Shown: piece by piece, positions 8,641 to 16,632 of the stretch
Position numbering within the stretch: position 1 is the stretch's first letter
Layout of the letters: each line of letters starts with the position of its first letter
Origin: Massilia varians
Lineage (GTDB): Bacteria > Pseudomonadota > Gammaproteobacteria > Burkholderiales > Burkholderiaceae_D
DNA length: 64,000 nt
Direction of reading: 5' to 3'
NCBI RefSeq assembly: GCF_027923905.1
Contig: NZ_AP026966.1
Location: forward strand, 4,031,001 to 4,095,000
The notes under the pieces: model-generated
Databases searched by the model: none
Seen by the model: the letters and a program-made list of their open reading frames with translations, nothing else
What the model was told of the DNA's origin: nothing
Translations under genes and position numbers: made by a program

Positions 8641-10056
8641 ATGCGCATGCGCCAATTACCAGTATTGCTGGCCGGGCTCACGTTCTCGCTGTCGGCATTC
8701 GCCGCCTCCGCGGACCAGTGGACCCTGCCGATCGCCGTCAAGAAGCTCGACAACGGCCTGACGGTCATCGTCACCGAAGACCGCAGCTCGCCCACCGTGG
8801 GCGTATCGGTCGTCTATAAAGTGGGCATGCGCCTGGAGCCGAAGAACCGCACCGGTTTCGCCCACCTGTTCGAACACCTGATGTTCCAGGGCACGCCGAA
8901 TGCCAAGAAGGGCGTGTTCGACACCACCATCACCGCCGGCGGCGGGCGCAACAACGGTTCGACCCGCGCCGACTATACCAACTACATCGAGACCGCCCCG
9001 CGCTCGGCGCTGGAACCGATCCTGTGGCTGGAAGCGGACCGCATGAAGACGCTCGACTTCAACCCGGCCACGCTGAAGAACCAGCAGGACGTGGTGAAGG
9101 AAGAGATTCGCGTGAACGTGAAGAACCAGCCTTACGGCGGCTTCATGTGGATCGACATCGGCCAGCATGCCTTCCAGAAGTGGGAAAACAACCATGACGG
9201 CTACGGCAGCTTCGAGGACCTCGAGAACGCCAGCCTGGACGACGTGCGCGCCTTCCACCGCGACTACTACGGCCCCAACAACGCCGTGATCGCGATCGCC
9301 GGCGACATCACGCCAAGCCAGGGCTTCGCGCTGGCCGAGAAGTACTTCGGCAAGATCCCGGCCCGCCCCACCCCGAAGCCGACCGATTTCAGCGAAGGCC
9401 TGAACACCCAGGAGAAGCGCCTGGTGCAGAGCGACCCCCTGGCCCAGGTGCCGGCGATCGCCGCGGCCTGGAAGATGCCGCCGCGCGGCCACCGCGACCA
9501 GGCCGCCATGGCCGTGCTGGGCGAACTGCTGGCCGGCGGCGACGCCTCGCTGTTCTACCAGGGCCTGGTGAAGGGCCGCGAGATCGCGCTCAACGTCGAC
9601 TCCCTGTTCGGCCTGACCGGTCCGTTCGAATACGACGGCCCGACCCTCCTGACCGTGTTCGCCCTGTACAAGCCGAACAGCAGCGCCGACGCCATGCTCA
9701 AGGCGATCGACGAGGAACTCGCCAAGGTCGCGCAGGACGGCGTGGACGCCGCCACACTCAAGCGCGTCAAGACCCGCATGCTGGCCAACTGGAACAACCA
9801 GCTGGAAAGCTTCATCAACCGCGCCGACATGATGGCCAAGATGCAGGTGATGTGGGGCGACGCCAACGTGGTCAACAAGGTCCCGGGCCTGATCGAAGGC
9901 GTGACGTCGGAAGACATCCAGCGCGCGGTGCGCACCTACATGGTGCCGACCAACCGTACCGTCATCGACCGCAAGCCGGCCGCGATGCTCGCCGCACCTG
10001 CCGCCGCATCCGCCACCCCCGCTGCCGCTGCCGCACCGGCCGGCGCTAACAAATAA
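8641..10056 (+). CDS. M16 family zinc metallopeptidase (catalytic subunit)
   Basis: 471 aa with a signal peptide (ends SAFAASADQ). The inverted zinc motif HxxEH is present as HLFEH (H75, E78, H79) in the context GFAHLFEHLMFQGT, and the distal Glu falls in VVKEEIRVN. M16 peptidases of this 'pitrilysin/PqqL-like, short' type work as heterodimers of an active and an inactive subunit; the inactive partner follows 11 bases downstream. Likely periplasmic peptide degradation. The start at 8641 is preferred over the upstream frame because it begins the signal peptide. Confidence 0.92.
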   Translation: MRMRQLPVLLAGLTFSLSAFAASADQWTLPIAVKKLDNGLTVIVTEDRSSPTVGVSVVYKVGMRLEPKNRTGFAHLFEHLMFQGTPNAKKGVFDTTITAGGGRNNGSTRADYTNYIETAPRSALEPILWLEADRMKTLDFNPATLKNQQDVVKEEIRVNVKNQPYGGFMWIDIGQHAFQKWENNHDGYGSFEDLENASLDDVRAFHRDYYGPNNAVIAIAGDITPSQGFALAEKYFGKIPARPTPKPTDFSEGLNTQEKRLVQSDPLAQVPAIAAAWKMPPRGHRDQAAMAVLGELLAGGDASLFYQGLVKGREIALNVDSLFGLTGPFEYDGPTLLTVFALYKPNSSADAMLKAIDEELAKVAQDGVDAATLKRVKTRMLANWNNQLESFINRADMMAKMQVMWGDANVVNKVPGLIEGVTSEDIQRAVRTYMVPTNRTVIDRKPAAMLAAPAAASATPAAAAAPAGANK

Positions 10057-10067
10057 GGAGCGCATCG

Positions 10068-11489
10068 ATGAAAAAACTGATGCTCGCATTCGCCGTCTCG
10101 GTCGCCTTTGCGCCGATGGCCGCCTATTCCGCAAGCTCCGCGCCCGCCGCGGACAACCTGCCGATGCCGGCCTATGGCAAGGACAACCCGATCCCGGTGC
10201 CGAAGATCACCAAGAAAACCTTGGCCAACGGCCTGACCGTCTGGGTCGTGCCGCGCAAGGGCCTGCCGCGCGTGGACTACGTGCTGGCGGTCCGCGGCGC
10301 CGGCTTCGCGGCCGACGCGCCGCAGTCCCCGGCCTTCGCCACCATGCTGGCCGGCCTGCTCAACGAAGGCACCGCCAAGCGCGATTCGCGCGCGATCGCC
10401 GAAGCGGCCCAGGGCATGGGCGGCGAGGTCGGCGCCAGCGCCACCTCGGACGGCATCGTGGTGTCGGCCAATGCGCTGGTCTCGCAGGCCGCGCCGATGA
10501 TGCAGCTGCTGGCCGAAGTGGCGCGTACCCCGTCCTTCCCGGAAAGCGAAGTGGCGCTGGCCAAGGCCAATGCGTTGCAAGCGCTGCGCGTATCCGAGAC
10601 CCAGCCGGGCTTCCGCGCCGAGCGCGCCATCAGCCGCGCGGTCTATGGCGACCATCCGTACTCGCGCACCACCCCGACGGTGGAAGCCATCAACGCGGTG
10701 ACCCAGGACATGCTGCGCACCGAACACGCCAGGCGCCTGCGCCCGGACCACGCCCTGCTCGTGATCACCGGCCCGGTCAAGGAAGCCGACGCGATCAAGC
10801 TGGCGGAACAGGCCTTCGGCTCTTGGCGTGCGAGTGGCCCGGCCCTGCCGGAGACCGCCGCCGCCCCGGCCAACGCCAAGCCGGCGCGCATCCTGCTGAA
10901 CCGCGACAAGAGCGTGCAGTCGGCCGTGCGCCTGGGCAGCCCGGGAATCGCGGCGAGCGCGCAGGACCAAATCCCGCTGCGCCTGGCGAGCACCATCCTG
11001 GGCGGCGGCTTCTCGAGCCGCGTCAACATCAATCTGCGCGAGGAAAGGGGCTATACCTACGGCGCCTCGGCCGGCGCGCGCATGAACCGCGCGGGCGGCG
11101 CGATCGTCGGCGGCGCCGACGTGCGCAACGAAGTGACCGGCGCGGCGCTGAACGAGTTCTTCTCCGAGTACAAGCGCATCGGCACCGAGCTGGTGCCGGC
11201 CAAGGAAATGGAGATGAACAAGCGCTACGTGGCGGGCGGCTACATGATCAGCAACCAGCTGCAGCGCGCGGTCGCCGCGACCCTGGCGCAGAACTGGCTG
11301 GTCGGCCTGCCGGCCGAGTTCCTGGGCGAGTACGTGCCGCGCATCCAGAAGGTCACGCCGGAACAGGTGCGCGACGTGGCCAGGAAGTACTTCAATCCTG
11401 AGAACCAGTCGATCGTGGTGGTGGGCGATCCGAAGGCGGTGGGCGAGCAGCTCAAGGCCTTCGGGGAGTTCACGGTGACCGACAAGTGA
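10068..11489 (+). CDS. M16 family peptidase-like protein (non-catalytic partner subunit)
   Basis: 473 aa, signal peptide MKKLMLAFAVSVAFAPMAAYSAS. Domain order matches the catalytic subunit (two M16 lobes; C-lobe signature LRLASTILGGGFSSRVNINLREERGYTYGASAG). At the position of the zinc motif the sequence reads TMLAGLLNEGT, so the HxxEH ligands are absent. This is the expected state for the beta-type partner, which contributes substrate-binding residues (the R/Y of REERGYTYG). Preceded by AAGGAGCGCATCG. The operon's original terminator downstream is disrupted by the IS element. Confidence 0.92.
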   Translation: MKKLMLAFAVSVAFAPMAAYSASSAPAADNLPMPAYGKDNPIPVPKITKKTLANGLTVWVVPRKGLPRVDYVLAVRGAGFAADAPQSPAFATMLAGLLNEGTAKRDSRAIAEAAQGMGGEVGASATSDGIVVSANALVSQAAPMMQLLAEVARTPSFPESEVALAKANALQALRVSETQPGFRAERAISRAVYGDHPYSRTTPTVEAINAVTQDMLRTEHARRLRPDHALLVITGPVKEADAIKLAEQAFGSWRASGPALPETAAAPANAKPARILLNRDKSVQSAVRLGSPGIAASAQDQIPLRLASTILGGGFSSRVNINLREERGYTYGASAGARMNRAGGAIVGGADVRNEVTGAALNEFFSEYKRIGTELVPAKEMEMNKRYVAGGYMISNQLQRAVAATLAQNWLVGLPAEFLGEYVPRIQKVTPEQVRDVARKYFNPENQSIVVVGDPKAVGEQLKAFGEFTVTDK

Positions 11490-11510
11490 TGCGGCCCGTG
11501 TGCTGATGTG

Positions 11511-11529
11511 GAAAGCCCCGCCGATGCGG
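11511..11529 (+). terminator. Left half of the M16 operon terminator, split by an IS insertion
   Basis: GAAAGCCCCGCCGATGCGG ends where the IS begins; the continuation GGGCTTTTTT resumes at 12959-12968. Rejoined after removing the IS and one target copy, the sequence is AAAGCCCCG-ccgatg-CGGGGCTTT plus a T run: a perfect bidirectional intrinsic terminator between the convergent M16 operon and the SMR gene. Confidence 0.85.
11518..11529. repeat. 12-bp target site duplication, left copy
   Basis: CCGCCGATGCGG immediately left of the IS; identical to 12950-12961. A 12-bp duplication is in the range known for IS4-family elements. Confidence 0.93.
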
Positions 11530-11530
11530 T

Positions 11531-11568
11531 AATGCCGTTCAGTTAAGACTGAACGGCATTTTTCTTTT
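11531..11568 (+). terminator. Intrinsic terminator inside the IS left end
   Basis: AATGCCGTTCAGT and ACTGAACGGCATT form a 13-bp perfect stem around the loop TAAG, followed by TTTCTTTT. The left arm is the terminal inverted repeat itself. It should stop transcription entering the element from the M16 operon and so shield the transposase gene from read-in. Confidence 0.88.
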
Positions 11569-11611
11569 GGGGTGTTGTAAACGGTAGCTGAGGCTGTTAA
11601 CCTGCGTCACC

Positions 11612-12940
11612 ATGTTTGATGACGCGCTCCATTTCCTCGTGCAAGCCCAGGAAGACCCTGACTGGGCCCGTCTGGGACAGCACTTACCTCACGAGTGGAT
11701 CGAGCAAGCGGTTGCATACACTGGCAAAGCGAGCATTCGACAGCGTCGCTTACCGGCCGAGCAGGTAGTGTGGCTCGTCGTTGCCTTGGCGCTGTACCGT
11801 CATCAGTCCATCAGTGAAGTGGTCGATGACCTGGACCTTGCGTTGCCGGACGCGCAGGCGCCTTTCGTGAGCAAGAGCGCGGTAGCGCAGGCACGGCAGC
11901 GTCTTGGTGCCGAGCCACTTCGGGCGTTATTCGAGATCTCAGCAAAAGCATGGTCGGAGCAGGATCGCAAGCAGTACCTGTTCAAGGGACTGAGCCTGTT
12001 CGCGATGGACGGCACGACATTGAAGACTGCCGACACGGTTGAACACCGCGAGCATTTCGGCGAGCAGGTGTATCCCAGTGGTCGGATCTCCAGCTATCCG
12101 CAAGTGCGTGGCGTGACCTTGACCGCGGTGCCGACCCACTTGATCCGTGATGCGAAATTTGGTCCTTATGGAATCAACGAAATGCTCTATGCCAAAGAGC
12201 TGCTTGCATCGATTCCAGATGATTCCCTTACCGCCTTCGACAAAGGGTTCCTGTCGGCCGAGATTCTATGCGGCCTGACCATGGGCGGGACCAACAGACA
12301 CTTCATCATCCCAGCCAAGGCCAACACCAAGTGGGAAGTCGTCGGCGGCACACCTGACGATGCCGTCATTGAAATGCGCGTATCGCCCCAGGCGCGCAAG
12401 AAGTGCTCCGACTTGCCTGAGACATGGCGCGTGCGCGCCATCACGATCATCGACCAGAGTGCACGCAAGCACGTACTGCTTACCTCATTGTTCGACACCA
12501 AGCGTTACACAGCCAAGGACATCGCCGCTTGCTATACCCAGCGCTGGCGGATCGAAACAAGCTATCGCGAGCTCAAGCAAACAATGATGGGCATGGCGCT
12601 AACCCTGCGTAGCCGTACCGTGGAAGGCGTCTATCAGGAAATCTGGGGAACCCTGACCGCTTACAACCTGATCCGGCTGGAGATGTCCAAGGCGGCACTG
12701 GAGGTGAAATGCGAGCCGACAGAGATCAGTTTCATCCGTGCCTTCCACGTCATCCAGTACGAACTGCATTGGGCAGCGGTGACCCGGTCATACGGCAAGT
12801 TGCCCGCTCTGATGCAGCGCCTGCGTCAACGCCTGGTGATGCTCTTGAATGAAGAACGGCCCGGTCGAAAACTCGACCGGGCCGTGAAGGCCTTACCTCA
12901 TCGTTACACCGTTCGTGTCCTGAAGAAGGACCTTAACTGA
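11612..12940 (+). CDS. IS4-family DDE transposase
   Basis: 442 aa, intact. An N-terminal IS4 helical domain (about 1-120) precedes the DDE core: first Asp in LFAMDGTTLKTADT, second in TAFDKGFLSAEI, and the IS4 hallmark Y-(2)-R-(3)-E-(6)-K as YTQRWRIETSYRELKQTMMG with the catalytic Glu. The stop codon lies inside the right terminal repeat (TGA at 12938-12940). Its composition is noticeably less GC-rich than the neighbouring genes, consistent with acquisition. Confidence 0.96.
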   Translation: MFDDALHFLVQAQEDPDWARLGQHLPHEWIEQAVAYTGKASIRQRRLPAEQVVWLVVALALYRHQSISEVVDDLDLALPDAQAPFVSKSAVAQARQRLGAEPLRALFEISAKAWSEQDRKQYLFKGLSLFAMDGTTLKTADTVEHREHFGEQVYPSGRISSYPQVRGVTLTAVPTHLIRDAKFGPYGINEMLYAKELLASIPDDSLTAFDKGFLSAEILCGLTMGGTNRHFIIPAKANTKWEVVGGTPDDAVIEMRVSPQARKKCSDLPETWRVRAITIIDQSARKHVLLTSLFDTKRYTAKDIAACYTQRWRIETSYRELKQTMMGMALTLRSRTVEGVYQEIWGTLTAYNLIRLEMSKAALEVKCEPTEISFIRAFHVIQYELHWAAVTRSYGKLPALMQRLRQRLVMLLNEERPGRKLDRAVKALPHRYTVRVLKKDLN

Positions 12941-12949
12941 ACGGCATTA

Positions 12950-12961
12950 CCGCCGATGCGG
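12950..12961. repeat. 12-bp target site duplication, right copy
   Basis: CCGCCGATGCGG directly after the IS right end, identical to 11518-11529; it runs into GGGCTTTTTT, the second half of the split terminator. Confidence 0.93.
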
Positions 12962-12970
12962 GGCTTTTTT

Positions 12971-13288
12971 TCAATCTCCAGCCAACTTCATCAACACTAG
13001 CCCCGACACGATCAGGACCGCCGCCACCACACGCATGGTGTTGACCTGCTCCCCGAGCAGCGCGATCCCGACGACGAAGGCTCCCACCGCACCGATCCCG
13101 GTCCAGATGGTATAGGCGGTCCCAAGGGGAATGCTGCGCATTGCCCAGGACAGCAGCAGGAAACTGGCGATGCTGCCGACCAGGGTGATGATGCTGGGCC
13201 AGAGCCGGGTGAAGCCATGCGACTGCTTCATGGCCACCGCCCACACCACTTCGAACAGTCCCGCCAACAACAACATGAACCAAGCCAT
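12971..13288 (-). CDS. gdx: Small multidrug resistance (SMR) transporter, Gdx/SugE type
   Basis: 105 aa, four transmembrane helices, usual SMR length. The conserved membrane Glu is in GLFEVVWAVAMK (E13). The Gdx/SugE-type wording SHGFTRLWPS and IPLGTAYTIWTGIGAVGA separates it from EmrE-type polyspecific pumps; Gdx proteins export guanidinium as antiparallel dimers. I looked for a guanidine riboswitch in the 80 bases upstream and found none. Its downstream terminator was lost to the IS insertion. Symbol given on similarity in motif wording only. Confidence 0.85.
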   Translation of the reverse strand: MAWFMLLLAGLFEVVWAVAMKQSHGFTRLWPSIITLVGSIASFLLLSWAMRSIPLGTAYTIWTGIGAVGAFVVGIALLGEQVNTMRVVAAVLIVSGLVLMKLAGD

Positions 13289-13302
13289 TCGGCCATCCTT
13301 TC

Positions 13303-13324
13303 AAAAAGCCGGGCCGGCCCGGGG
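13303..13324 (-). terminator. Terminator of the stressosome operon
   Basis: On the minus strand CCGGG-CCGG-CCCGG (13309-13322) is followed by CTTTTT. It lies about 45 bases after the hybrid kinase stop and just upstream of the SMR gene, so it separates the two units; attenuation of the SMR gene is an alternative role. Confidence 0.7.
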
Positions 13325-13369
13325 TTTGTTCTCACAACGGCGCAGGCCGCTACTTCAAAGGGCGGTATT

Positions 13370-15262
13370 TTACCCCTTCAGCGCGCGCTCCAGGTCCGGC
13401 AACTCGGCCGGCTTGACCAGGTGGGCGTCGAAGCCCGCCTCTATCGCGCGCCGGCGGTCTTCCGGCGAGCCGTAGCCGGTGTGCGCCACCAGGCGGATAT
13501 CGGCCAGCTGCGGGTTCTTCTTGATGCGGCGCGCCACTTCATAGCCGTCCATGCCCGGCAGGCCGATGTCGAGCACGATCACCTGCGGCTTGTGGCGCAG
13601 CGCCAGCGCCTCGATCTCGGTGGCGTCCGAGGTGGTGCAGGTCTCGTAGCCCATCTCGGCCAGCAGGAAACCCATCATCTCCATCGCGTCGACGTTGTCG
13701 TCCACCAGCAGCACGCGCATGCCGCTGCCGCCCTGCTTCGAGGCCTCGGCATGGTCCGGGCTGGCCGCGTCCGCGCTGCCCCGCAGCAGCGGCAAGTCGA
13801 CCGTGAAGGTGCTGCCCAGGCCGATGCCAGGGCTCTGGGCCAACAGGCGCCCGCCATGCAGCTCGATCAGGTGCGATACCAGGGAAAGGCCGATGCCCAG
13901 GCCTTCCGGCGCGCGGTCCGGCGGCACGTCCACCTGGGCGAACATGCCGAAGATGCGCGGCAGGTTGTCTTCGGCGACGCCGATCCCGTTGTCGCGCACC
14001 GCGATCTGCACCCGCTCCTGGTCGAGCAGCGCAACACGCACCGACAGCTCGCCGCCCTTGGGCGTGAACTTGGCGGCATTGTGCAGCAGGTTGCCGACCG
14101 ACTGGGCCAGGCGCACCGGGTCGCCCATCACCCACACCTGCTGTTGCGGCAGCTGCACGTCCAGGTGGTGGCCGCGCGCCGCGATCAGCGGGCCGGCGGT
14201 CTCGATCGCCTGGGCCACCACGGCCCCCAGATCCACCTCTTCGGTGCGCAGCACGATCTTGCCTTCGGAAATGCGGGCGACGTCGAGCAGGTCGTCCACC
14301 AGGTGGGCCAGGTGGTCGACCTGGCGCGTGATGACTTCACGCGCGCGCGCCTGGCGCTCGGTATTGCCGTCGCTGTTCGCGCCCAGCAGCGCGGCCGCGT
14401 TGCGGATCGGGCTGAGCGGGTTGCGCAGCTCGTGGGCCAGCGTGGCCAGGAACTGGTTCTTGTTGCGATCGGCCGCGCGCAGCAGCGCTTCCATCTCCTT
14501 GCGCGCGGTAATGTCGCTGGTCACGCGCGCCACCCGGTACACTTCGCCGCGCGCATTGCGGACCGCAAACAGCCGGTCGCGCACCCACTGTGTGCGCCCG
14601 TCCGGTCCGAAGATGCGGAACTCGTCGTCGTAGTGCGGCGCCTGCTGCAGCTGGCGCCAGCGCTGCGCGATGCGCTCGCGGTCCTCCGGATGCACGGCGT
14701 CCAGCCAGCTTTCGGGCCGCTGGCGCAGCGCGTCCAGGCTGCCGCCCCAGATGTCCGAATACGCCGGGCTGACGTACTCCAGGTCGCCTTCCGGCACGGC
14801 GAACATCCAGAACACGTCGTCGATGTTGTCGGTGATCTGGCGGAAACGCTCTTCGCTGTCGCGCAGCTGGACCTGGGTCTGGCGCATGCGCAGCAGCGCG
14901 TTCACGTTGGCAATCAGCTCGTCGGCCTCGATCGGCGCCGCCAGGTAGTTGTCGGCGCCCCCTTCCAGCCCGCGGATCTTGTCGGCGCGGCCGGTCAGTG
15001 CCGCCGATGTCTGCAGCACCAGCACCATGGCGCTCTCGGGGTTTGCCTTGATGCGGCGGCAGACTTCGATGCCGTTGATGTCCGGGAGCTTCACGTCGAG
15101 CAGTACCAGCGCCGGGTTCATGCGCTTGACGATCTCCAGCGCATCGGTGCCGTTGGTCGCCTCCACTACCTCGAAACCCGCTCCCTGCAGGATGCGGTTC
15201 TTGGCGTAGCGGGCGCCGTCGTTGTCGTCAACGTTGAGGATCAGGGTGGAGTTGGCTTTCAT
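13370..15262 (-). CDS. Hybrid sensor histidine kinase: receiver - PAS - HisKA/HATPase - receiver
   Basis: 630 aa, last gene of the stressosome operon. Domains in order: receiver 1 (about 5-120, phospho-acceptor Asp in LVLLDVKLPD, D56), PAS/PAC (about 135-260, EERFRQITDNIDDVFWMF), HisKA with H box LAHELRNPLSPIRN, HATPase with RDNGIGVAEDNLPRIF and EGLGIGLSLVSH, then receiver 2 (about 505-628, VLDIGLPGMDGYEV). No transmembrane segment, so a soluble sensor. Start at ATG 15262 overlaps the upstream kinase stop as ATGA; the frame extends further upstream without a plausible start. It lacks any DNA-binding or effector domain, so the output of the pathway must go through phosphotransfer to a protein elsewhere. 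Confidence 0.92.
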   Translation of the reverse strand: MKANSTLILNVDDNDGARYAKNRILQGAGFEVVEATNGTDALEIVKRMNPALVLLDVKLPDINGIEVCRRIKANPESAMVLVLQTSAALTGRADKIRGLEGGADNYLAAPIEADELIANVNALLRMRQTQVQLRDSEERFRQITDNIDDVFWMFAVPEGDLEYVSPAYSDIWGGSLDALRQRPESWLDAVHPEDRERIAQRWRQLQQAPHYDDEFRIFGPDGRTQWVRDRLFAVRNARGEVYRVARVTSDITARKEMEALLRAADRNKNQFLATLAHELRNPLSPIRNAAALLGANSDGNTERQARAREVITRQVDHLAHLVDDLLDVARISEGKIVLRTEEVDLGAVVAQAIETAGPLIAARGHHLDVQLPQQQVWVMGDPVRLAQSVGNLLHNAAKFTPKGGELSVRVALLDQERVQIAVRDNGIGVAEDNLPRIFGMFAQVDVPPDRAPEGLGIGLSLVSHLIELHGGRLLAQSPGIGLGSTFTVDLPLLRGSADAASPDHAEASKQGGSGMRVLLVDDNVDAMEMMGFLLAEMGYETCTTSDATEIEALALRHKPQVIVLDIGLPGMDGYEVARRIKKNPQLADIRLVAHTGYGSPEDRRRAIEAGFDAHLVKPAELPDLERALKG

Positions 15263-16629
15263 GTTTCGGTTCCATCGTGGCTGGGCTGCGGAAAGTGCCG
15301 CGGCAAGGTCAGCGTAAAGGTCGAGCCTTCGCCTTCCGTGCTCCGCACGTCGACGCGCCCGTGCAGCAGTTCGGCCAGCTTGCGGCACAGCGGCAGGCCG
15401 AGGCCCGTGCCCTTGCTGCGGCGCTGGAGCGGATGCTCGATCTGGCTGAACTCTTCGAAAATCAGTTGCAGGTTTTCCGGGCTGATGCCGATTCCGGTAT
15501 CGAGCACCGCGAACGCGATTGTATCGGCCTGCGCATCGTGGGTGGCCGAGACGCGCACCGCGCCGCGCTCGGTGAACTTGAGCGCATTCGAAATGAAATT
15601 ACGCAGGATCTGGGAGATCTTGCCTTCGTCCGAATCGAAGGCGTCCGTGAAGTCGGAAGGCTCGAAGATCAGTTCCACCCGGCCTTCATCGACCAGCGGC
15701 CGCATCATGCCCTTCAATGCGCGGAACAGGTTGTCGACCACCACCGGCGCCAGCTGGACCTCGACCTTGCCGGCCTCGATCTTGGCCAGGTCGAGCAGGT
15801 CGTTGACCAGCTCCGACAGGTCGTTGGCGGCCTTGGCGATGAACTGCACCTGGCGCTCCTGCTCCGTGGTCAGGTCGCCGTCCATGCGGTCCAGCAGCAG
15901 CTGCGCCAGGGCGCGGATCGAGGACAGCGGGGTGCGCAGTTCGTGGCTGGTATTCGACAGGAAGCGCGACTTCATCTCGTCGGCGCGGCGCAGCCGCTCG
16001 GCCTTGTCCTCGATTTCGGCGTACAGCGCGACGATGCCGCGGTTGGTGTCCTCCAGTTCGCGCGTCAACGATAGCAAGTCTTCCTGGCGCTCGCGCAGCT
16101 CGGCCAGGGTGCCGAGCAGCTCGTGGTTCTGCAGCTGCAGTTCCTGCAGCGTGTTCGAGACCGGGCTGCCGGCCAGGCGGTTGCTGATCTCGGCCAGGCG
16201 CGCGCTTTCGACGATGGCCTGCGGCGGCAGCGCCTTGCGCATGGTGACCGCGGTGACCACGCCCTGTTCCGGCTCGACCTCGCAGGAATCCATGAGGCGG
16301 TGCGCGCTGATCACGGCCAGTTCCGGCAGCGTGCGGCTGAAGCCCTGGCCGCTTCCGGGCGCCGTCGGGGCGCGCCGTTCGCCGGAGCCCGGGTAGATGA
16401 CGACTTCCAGGTACTGGCGTCCCAGGTTGCGACCCAGCAGGAAGGCGGCGCGCCCGCCCGAGCCCAGGTGGCAGGCGGCGCGCGCGATCTCGGACACCGC
16501 GGTGGCCACGCGCACCTGGTCCTGCTGCGAAAAGCCGAGCAGTTCCGACACCTGGCGCGCGCGCTGGCGCACCACGACCACGTCCTGGTCGCTGTCCAGG
16601 GCGACGTTGAGGATACGGTGCTGGCTCAT
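15259..16629 (-). CDS. Sensor histidine kinase with RsbT-like N-terminal domain
   Basis: 456 aa. Residues 1-130 resemble an RsbT-type ATPase (DQDVVVVRQRARQVSELLGFSQQDQVRVATAVSEIARAA), but the expected G boxes of that fold are missing (ACHLGSGGRAAFLLGR where ARNTIKYGGGG occurs in RsbT), so nucleotide binding there is doubtful. A coiled linker (about 170-230, ELQLQNHELLGTLAELRERQEDLL) leads to HisKA (SNTSHELRTPLSSIRAL) and HATPase (ILRNFISNALKFT, VLDTGIGI, GTGLGLPLC). This fusion suggests that RsbS/RsbR-type complexes could bind and control the kinase directly. Coupled to the hybrid kinase by ATGA and three bases after the previous gene. Confidence 0.9.
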   Translation of the reverse strand: MSQHRILNVALDSDQDVVVVRQRARQVSELLGFSQQDQVRVATAVSEIARAACHLGSGGRAAFLLGRNLGRQYLEVVIYPGSGERRAPTAPGSGQGFSRTLPELAVISAHRLMDSCEVEPEQGVVTAVTMRKALPPQAIVESARLAEISNRLAGSPVSNTLQELQLQNHELLGTLAELRERQEDLLSLTRELEDTNRGIVALYAEIEDKAERLRRADEMKSRFLSNTSHELRTPLSSIRALAQLLLDRMDGDLTTEQERQVQFIAKAANDLSELVNDLLDLAKIEAGKVEVQLAPVVVDNLFRALKGMMRPLVDEGRVELIFEPSDFTDAFDSDEGKISQILRNFISNALKFTERGAVRVSATHDAQADTIAFAVLDTGIGISPENLQLIFEEFSQIEHPLQRRSKGTGLGLPLCRKLAELLHGRVDVRSTEGEGSTFTLTLPRHFPQPSHDGTET

Positions 16630-16632
16630 CGT

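Larger units (their letters stand above)
11530..12949 (+). mobile_element. Complete IS4-family insertion sequence (1420 bp)
   Basis: Bounded by perfect 18-bp terminal inverted repeats, TAATGCCGTTCAGTTAAG at the left end and its exact complement at 12932-12949, and flanked by a 12-bp direct target duplication (CCGCCGATGCGG at 11518-11529 and 12950-12961). It carries one intact transposase gene. Identical ends, identical target copies and an intact gene suggest a recent and possibly still mobile insertion. Confidence 0.96.

Noticed and set aside
13289..13369. Guanidine riboswitch upstream of the Gdx-like gene
   Set aside because: No paired ACGR hairpin loops or ykkC core were found; the only structure is a GC hairpin with a T run that ends the upstream operon.
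13217..16396. 1059-codon open frame on the plus strand opposite the stressosome kinases
   Set aside because: Its composition is dominated by His, Arg, Gln, Ala and Val, no domain is recognisable, and it lies exactly opposite two proteins with clear kinase and receiver motifs. It is the antisense shadow of GC-rich coding DNA.
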